NCBI GenBank assembly: GCA_004802725.1
Contig: SGPM01000376.1
Location: 1 to 24,788 of the forward strand
Source: Antrodiella citrinella
Lineage: Eukaryota > Basidiomycota > Agaricomycetes > Polyporales > Steccherinaceae
Direction of reading: 5' to 3'
Length of the DNA: 24,788 nucleotides
Shown here: positions 20,010-24,788 of the stretch, piece after piece
How positions within the stretch are numbered: position 1 is the first letter of the stretch
How the letters are laid out: every line of letters begins with the position of its first letter
Notes under the pieces: model-generated
What the model was told of the DNA's origin: nothing
Seen by the model: the letters and a program-made list of their open reading frames with translations, nothing else
The model's database searches: none
Made by a program: the position numbers and the translations under genes

Positions 20010-20604
20010 ATGGCCAACCTCACAGAGAAAGAGTAAGTTCTTTGTTGTCGTCGAGGAAGTCATGTCAGTGATGCTTATTGTTCTTGCACCTATAGTATCG
20101 AGCTCGCGTCCCGGGCAGCAGAGCACTTCACCAAACTGTACTACACCGCATACGACTCTGCAACTCGCGTTGAAGATGTATCTGCGTTCTACCGACCAAC
20201 ATCTGCATTAACATGGAATGGAAATCCAAAGCAAGGGTCAGATGGAGTGAGAGAGCTGATGATGTTGATGCCTCCAACCAAGCACGAAGTACACTCCTTC
20301 GACTGCCATCCTATTTTCGGTGCGTTCAACATGCATGTTCCTATCTTTTCGTCCAAGCGCATTGGCTTATACCGACTCTTAAAATTGCGAAACAGGCAAC
20401 CAGCCACCGTCTTTACTTGTGACAGTCTCGGGTATAGTCACACACGGGACTGCGTCAACCGTACCAAGCAAAAACGTGGACAAACAGCCCCGCGTTTTCT
20501 CCCAAACATTCATGCTAGTACCAGACGCAAACGCGCCACAAACACAAGCCGGAGAGGTCGCAAAATACTATATCCATGCCGACGCGATGCGGTTTGTCGG
20601 ATAG
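20010..20604 (+). CDS. NTF2-related export protein (NXT1/p15-like mRNA export cofactor)
   Basis: This is an NTF2-fold protein of 151 residues that would pair with the large mRNA export receptor (NXF1/Mex67 type) at nuclear pores. The exons are 20010-20032, 20096-20319 and 20396-20604; introns are 63 and 76 nt. The N-terminal helix reads LASRAAEHFTKLYYTAYD. It is followed by FYRPTSALTWNGNP, LMMLMPPTKHEVHSFDCHP, SLLVTVSGIVTHG and RVFSQTFMLVP. The order and the WNGN, DC.P and F.Q.F signatures match NXT1 rather than the homodimeric import factor NTF2. An insert between the VTVSG and QPRVFSQ strands is slightly longer than in the human protein. The first exon is only 23 nt (MANLTEKD), so unspliced searches miss the start. 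The last strand ends HADAMRFVG. Confidence 0.9.
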
Positions 20605-21494
20605 ATGGGGAGGTAGAGTGGAGATCATGATCATGAAAGAGCACGAATTAGCAAATGGTTGCGCGTGATGGACATATGTTGGGGGTGAGTATATGCATCA
20701 CTCTGCATCCTTGTTACTACGCTTCCTAACTTGGACATGACATGTTTGACAGAGAGCGGTACTTCCCCTGGAAGATAACGAATGGACTATACCACATCCG
20801 ACTAGACTCTAATCATCGCCGACTCGGAAACAACATTGTCAGAGGACATCATTCCACCAGGCGATCACGCTGCTCGAACAGGCCCGCACATACAGTCATC
20901 GCTGACATCGTCTTTCCGCGGTGAATGCGCCGTCTTTGATTTATAGTATAGGATGCCGATATAAGACCGTACTTATGTAGGCCGGCTCTGTACTAGTCTT
21001 GGTATGGTGCATCTATCTCGAGCTTTGTGAGCTCAAAATGACGTTACAGCGAAGAATGCAACCGGCGTGAGGTCTCGTGTTCTCGGACTGTTAAAAGGCA
21101 TGTTGATGTTTACCGTAAGGTTGCCGTATAAAGCACTACGCCCTGCGGGCTGCATGACTCAATCAGATCAGATATGTGTGCAACGTGCTAATGACGAAGA
21201 GCTGACGATTCCTGGGTCTTGAACGAAAAGATAGGAACTCGAGCCGTAATGCGACAATAGCCTGCGATCATAATCAAGTACATTGCACTGTTTTCATAGC
21301 TTATTTAAGGTGGTTCGTAAGGCATCTCGACTAGTCAATGACTTACAATTGTATAATACATGAAATGTGGAAGTATGGGTCATAAAGAAGATTGCGTCAA
21401 TAGATGTATGAGTTGGTATAAGTGATATAGATTGCATGAGTCCTGCAGACCGTCCTAGACGGTCAAATCATCGAGGTTGTGTGAATCCGCCTCC
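20605..21494. other. Convergent intergenic region (NXT1-like / FunK1), no supported gene
   Basis: 890 nt between two convergent stop codons. An intron-like element (GTGAGT at about 20684, CTAAC, then GACAG at about 20755) lies in the expected 3' UTR of the NXT1-like gene. The open frame 20742-20924 (+) has no recognisable content. The rest is moderately AT-rich and unremarkable. Confidence 0.45.
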
Positions 21495-24128
21495 TTACTT
21501 CTTAGAGGACGAGCGCAGCGTCATACCACGACTTTGGCTGGTCGAACTCCCGGTCCCTCTCTGAGCCCTTCCACGCTGCCTTCCACCCTGTCGACCAGTC
21601 GTGCCAGAGGGGTCAGACGAACCAGAGGGTGCACCGAACAATAGCCCAGGAGGTCCTTGGCCGCTTCGAGCTTCTGCTTTCGTCGGTACCCGGTTGGTCC
21701 TCCTCCTGCATAACACGATTGGCACCGGCACACATGAATCCCCTCCCCTCTGCCCCATAGACGCTGCGGACGGCAGCATAGCCAACTGATATCCCTCGGA
21801 GTCGGCGATGGGCGGCGGCGGCGGGTCCATGGACCCCGTTCCAGTGTCGATGATATGCTGTCGTACCAAGTCGTTCAAATCTTGGAAGCGATCATGTGTT
21901 TTCTCGCGAGGGAAACGATCCGCCATGGCATCCGCTTCGGGCCAATCGGTCCTCTTGAGTGCGGCCTCGAAGATGACGAGTAATTCACGAGCGGGGTGGT
22001 CGAGGAGCTCCTGATGATGTGCTTCGAATGCTTTTGGCTCTTTACGTCTGTAATTTCGCAGATGGTGGTACTCGAAATAATGAATTCGACCCTCTGCATC
22101 AGGTCTTCGAAGGCTGGACATGAGAAATGCAAGGATGTGTCATCATCTGGATTGAGGATGTAGGCCACCTTGGCCTCACCACCAACAGTAATGACGGTCT
22201 TTCCTTTCTTCACCTGCTTGCTCTGTCTAGGATCGCTGATTCGGCGTCATTTTCGAAGTAGTGAATAGCATTGTACAAGAGCACCCAGTGGCTCGACTCG
22301 ATGTCGTCAAGAACATCGTGGACCTTGCTAGGGTTTCTTCCAAGAGCAATTGATATAAATTGCGATGTCCCCTGCGCAATAATCGACGGAATTAGCGTGA
22401 TAGTACAGGGATGAGAGAACCACGTACTGTTCGGAAAGAGGCAGCTTTACGTTCCGAGACGATCTCTAGGCCATGATCCCAATCGTTCAACACTCCTTCG
22501 CCGTCCTCGGTCAACATGATATTTCCAGCGCTCACGTCGCGGTGAAGCCACTGCTCCTTGTACGCGTCATTGATACCTGCAAGACGATATCGTTCAATAC
22601 GAGTATTACATCCACTGGCACGCCGAGCACAACGCACAATTAATAACGTTGCGCAAGGCCGCTAACAGCTCCCTCGAGTTCTTGGCGGTCTTTAGAGGAT
22701 ACAGCAACTCTTGAACGACGCGGATGTGACGGAACGCCCTCAGGTCGAGTCCCGTGGTAAAAACCCCGTCTTTGTAGCGCCATTCTTGCGTGAAGGTCGC
22801 CTGAGTACACTTTTCGTCCAAAGGAACATCTCCCGCAAGGAGAACCTTAGCCAGATGTGGGACATGCGCTTTCTCTAACGCAGCGTATATGTCCGGCTCC
22901 GATACCCGATCTGGCTCCGCCGGCCTCCAATAATCCTTCATAAAGACTAGCTTATCCTCAGCATAACGCCCGCGTGGAACGGCCGACGGGAGACAGAGGC
23001 CAGGCGAAGGGGCTCTGGACGATGTATGTACGCGTCTTCGTAATACTCTTCCAGGCTGAAAACCTTCGACCTCGAGCCTGTAGCAAGGAACCCTCTTGTC
23101 CACGACCTTTTTCATATCAGGGGACTGACGTTTCGACTTGTCAGCGATATGACGGTCGACGGCTGCACGGAGCTTCGCCTTTTCGTCTGGAGCGACAAGT
23201 CTCGCGGTGAGATCAAAGCCTCGGCCGGCATCGGCGAGCTTTCCGTAGCGTGCAAGGAACTCGGTGAGGAGGCTGGGTTTTCAATGTAGTCGAAGTGTTT
23301 GCTGATGAAAGAGCCAGCACGGTCCCAACAAGAGAAGCGAGCGTGGTCGCCGCAAATGAGAAGGGAGAAGATGGAGTTACGATGTTGACGGGCCAGCTGT
23401 GCAGTGGCGTAGGAGGTGATCTGTCCAAGGGTTTCTCTGGAGGAAGGAATGCTGCCATCGATGATGTTCTCGATGTTGGAGTAATCGGCGATGAAGGCGT
23501 CGTCATTCACGCCAAGCTTGACCTCTACCCATAGATCGGTGATGTAGAAGTCAGCCGGTCCTTTGATACGCTCATCTTCAATCTTCGTCTTTCTCCTCTA
23601 CAGCAGCAGCAGCTTCCGCAACGTCATTTGCCATGGCCAACTTGAAATTTTGAATAGAAGCGTCCGGTTTGAGGCCAGTGTCTTTGTCCGGCATGGTAGA
23701 GGTGTTGAGAAAGACATATTTTTCTGGGAGAATTTTTGCAGCGCGAACGATGGCAACCTAACGACGAAGCAAGGTGGTTTTAGAGATCTGAGAAGTAAAC
23801 AGAACGTCGTACAACACGCACCATCGGGTTATACATATCTTCCCCACGCCTGGGACTGTCGAACGTCGCATCGTACTTCACGCTATTGATCTTCTTCGTT
23901 GGAAGTCTGCGTTTGCCTATGTCCATCAACTCCTTCATGAACAGGTCGGGCTCAGGCTCTACGAGGCCAACGTTACGTCCAGTCATCTCGGACACGAACT
24001 GGTCGTTATTGGTATTGGAGGGCGGAGAGATGTCCGATGCCTTCTTGCGTAGACTTTATGGGGGAAGTTTTATTGTGCGATGTAGACACGACAGAGGATG
24101 CAGCAGGTTGGACAGCGGGAGATGCCAT
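21495..24128 (-). pseudogene. FunK1-type fungal protein kinase, full length but with broken reading frame
   Basis: Family content runs over the whole length. From the N-terminus it reads EMTGRNVGLVEPEPD, MYNPMVAIVRAAKILP, KGPADFYITDLWVEVKLG, ITSYATAQLARQHRNSIFS, CGDHARFSCWDRAG, TEFLARYGKLADAGRGFDLT, KRVPCYRLEVEGF, EPDIYAALEKAHVPHL, PLKTAKNSREL, QWLHRDVSAGNIML, LNDWDHGL, GTSQFISIALGRNP and VHDVLDDIESSHWVLLY. The tail is basic and ends TLRSSSKK. Clear introns are 23821-23758, 22637-22577 and about 22438-22390; a 5' leader intron lies just before the ATG (24173-24130). Between these, the frame changes without splice sites near 24050, 23600, 23278, 22232 and 22105. Several of these look like single-base losses, for example in a C run at 23278. 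No other gene in the window has such breaks, so decay is more likely than poor sequence, but indel errors cannot be excluded. Confidence 0.75.
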
Positions 24129-24788
24129 CCTGACGACTGGCCACTAGCGAAGAGAAAGAAAGAGAGGACATACCGGAGTTGGCAAGTTTATACTGTGCCT
24201 TCGGCTAAGAATTGGTGTCCAGCAATGGCATGAGGCAATGACCAGGATGTAGCCACAGACTGGAAAATTGGTTATGGTGACAAAAACCAAGATGAACTTG
24301 CCAAATCGGGTCTCGATCGGCAATTCAGCGCTTAGGCTCCCAGGGCCACGAATGCGGCAAGCGTTTTCGTGCGCGCTGCCAGCGCCCGAAAGCCTCCGAA
24401 AACCGGAACCACTTTGGTCATCTAGGGGCAGGTCTTTACACGCCGGCGACTGAGTGATTCTACCGTCGGTAGAAATGCAAGTAAGATACGAAGTAGTATT
24501 TAATATATTAACGCTCATACAAACCGTGGTAATATTTGATATATTGACAACTTGTAAGATGTATAGAAAAATTTTAAATGCTATCGCACATTTTATTGTT
24601 TGGTAAAACTTCAACTACTAACAGCGGTAGTATGTTCGTTAAATCTTCATATTTTACTTGACATTCTAAGTGTGTTAAGACTTCAAGTTTTACAGATGAG
24701 ATTAAACTTGAAGTTCTATTAGACTTCCAACACTGCACAGAGGGCCGAGGATTGTCAGTGCGTCCACCGAAATATAGTCATCAATCAC
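24129..24788. other. 5' flank of the FunK1 copy and AT-rich window end
   Basis: No supported gene lies here. A 44-nt leader intron of the FunK1 copy occupies 24130-24173. From about 24470 the sequence becomes markedly AT-rich, with two similar ATATT-rich motifs and a perfect inverted repeat. It may be the edge of a mobile element or a relic region, but no element-defining end is visible. Confidence 0.45.
24680..24714. repeat. Perfect 11-bp inverted repeat in the AT-rich end
   Basis: ACTTCAAGTTT (24680-24690) and AAACTTGAAGT (24704-24714) are perfect inverted arms separated by 13 nt. Related CTTCA motifs occur nearby at about 24608 and 24645. It could be a terminal or sub-terminal motif of a small element. 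Confidence 0.7.

Noticed and set aside
22392..22637. Explaining all FunK1 frame changes at 21495-24128 by extra introns
   Set aside because: At 23278, 22232 and 22105 there are no GT/GC...AG pairs of usual length that spare conserved residues. A 40-nt intron near 23600 is possible but shorter than nearly all others here.

Overview
The window looks like nuclear DNA of an intron-rich basidiomycete fungus, most likely an agaricomycete. The reasons are genes broken by many introns of about 50-90 nt with GTRNGT-like donors and short 3' ends, two FunK1-type kinases (a family expanded in mushroom-forming fungi), and a basidiomycete-like set of housekeeping proteins. I assembled gene models by hand from splice signals, phase and protein-family reading. 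For every complete model the summed exon length is divisible by three.

Layout: (1) 1-2458: the C-terminal half of a FunK1 kinase (+), then about 1.5 kb with no gene I can support. (2) 2459-4215: two minus-strand genes, a secreted proline-rich heptad-repeat protein and a 91-residue single-pass membrane protein that only appears once a 56-nt intron is removed. (3) 4760-6914: a 13-exon cation diffusion facilitator of the DxxxD (Mn-type) group (+). (4) 7362-10784: a 983-residue BIRC6-like ubiquitin-conjugating enzyme with an N-terminal cysteine cluster (-). (5) 11232-13375: a germinal-centre-kinase III type Ste20 kinase (+), divergent from the E2. (6) 13753-17199: the delta subunit of the AP-3 adaptor (-). 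(7) 18306-19702: a 2-oxoglutarate/Fe(II) oxygenase (+). (8) 20010-20604: an NXT1/p15-like mRNA export cofactor (+). (9) 21495-24128: a second FunK1 kinase (-) whose reading frame is broken about five times, followed by an AT-rich end.

The core from about 4.7 to 20.6 kb is a block of ordinary conserved genes for metal transport, ubiquitin transfer, polarity/septation signalling, vesicle sorting and mRNA export. I see no shared pathway. The gene pairs are convergent (CDF/E2, kinase/AP-3) or divergent (E2/kinase, AP-3/oxygenase). The block is flanked by two inward-facing FunK1 kinases, so the accessory material lies at both edges.

The most useful observations are: at least three GC-AG introns in three different genes, with a possible fourth; 7-nt and 9-nt microexons in the CDF gene; a spliced, hydrophobic reading frame just upstream of the Ste20 kinase that could be a separate small membrane protein or an N-terminal anchor; and the hidden small membrane-protein gene. 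I found no convincing new multi-gene system, CRISPR array, RNA gene or intact transposon.
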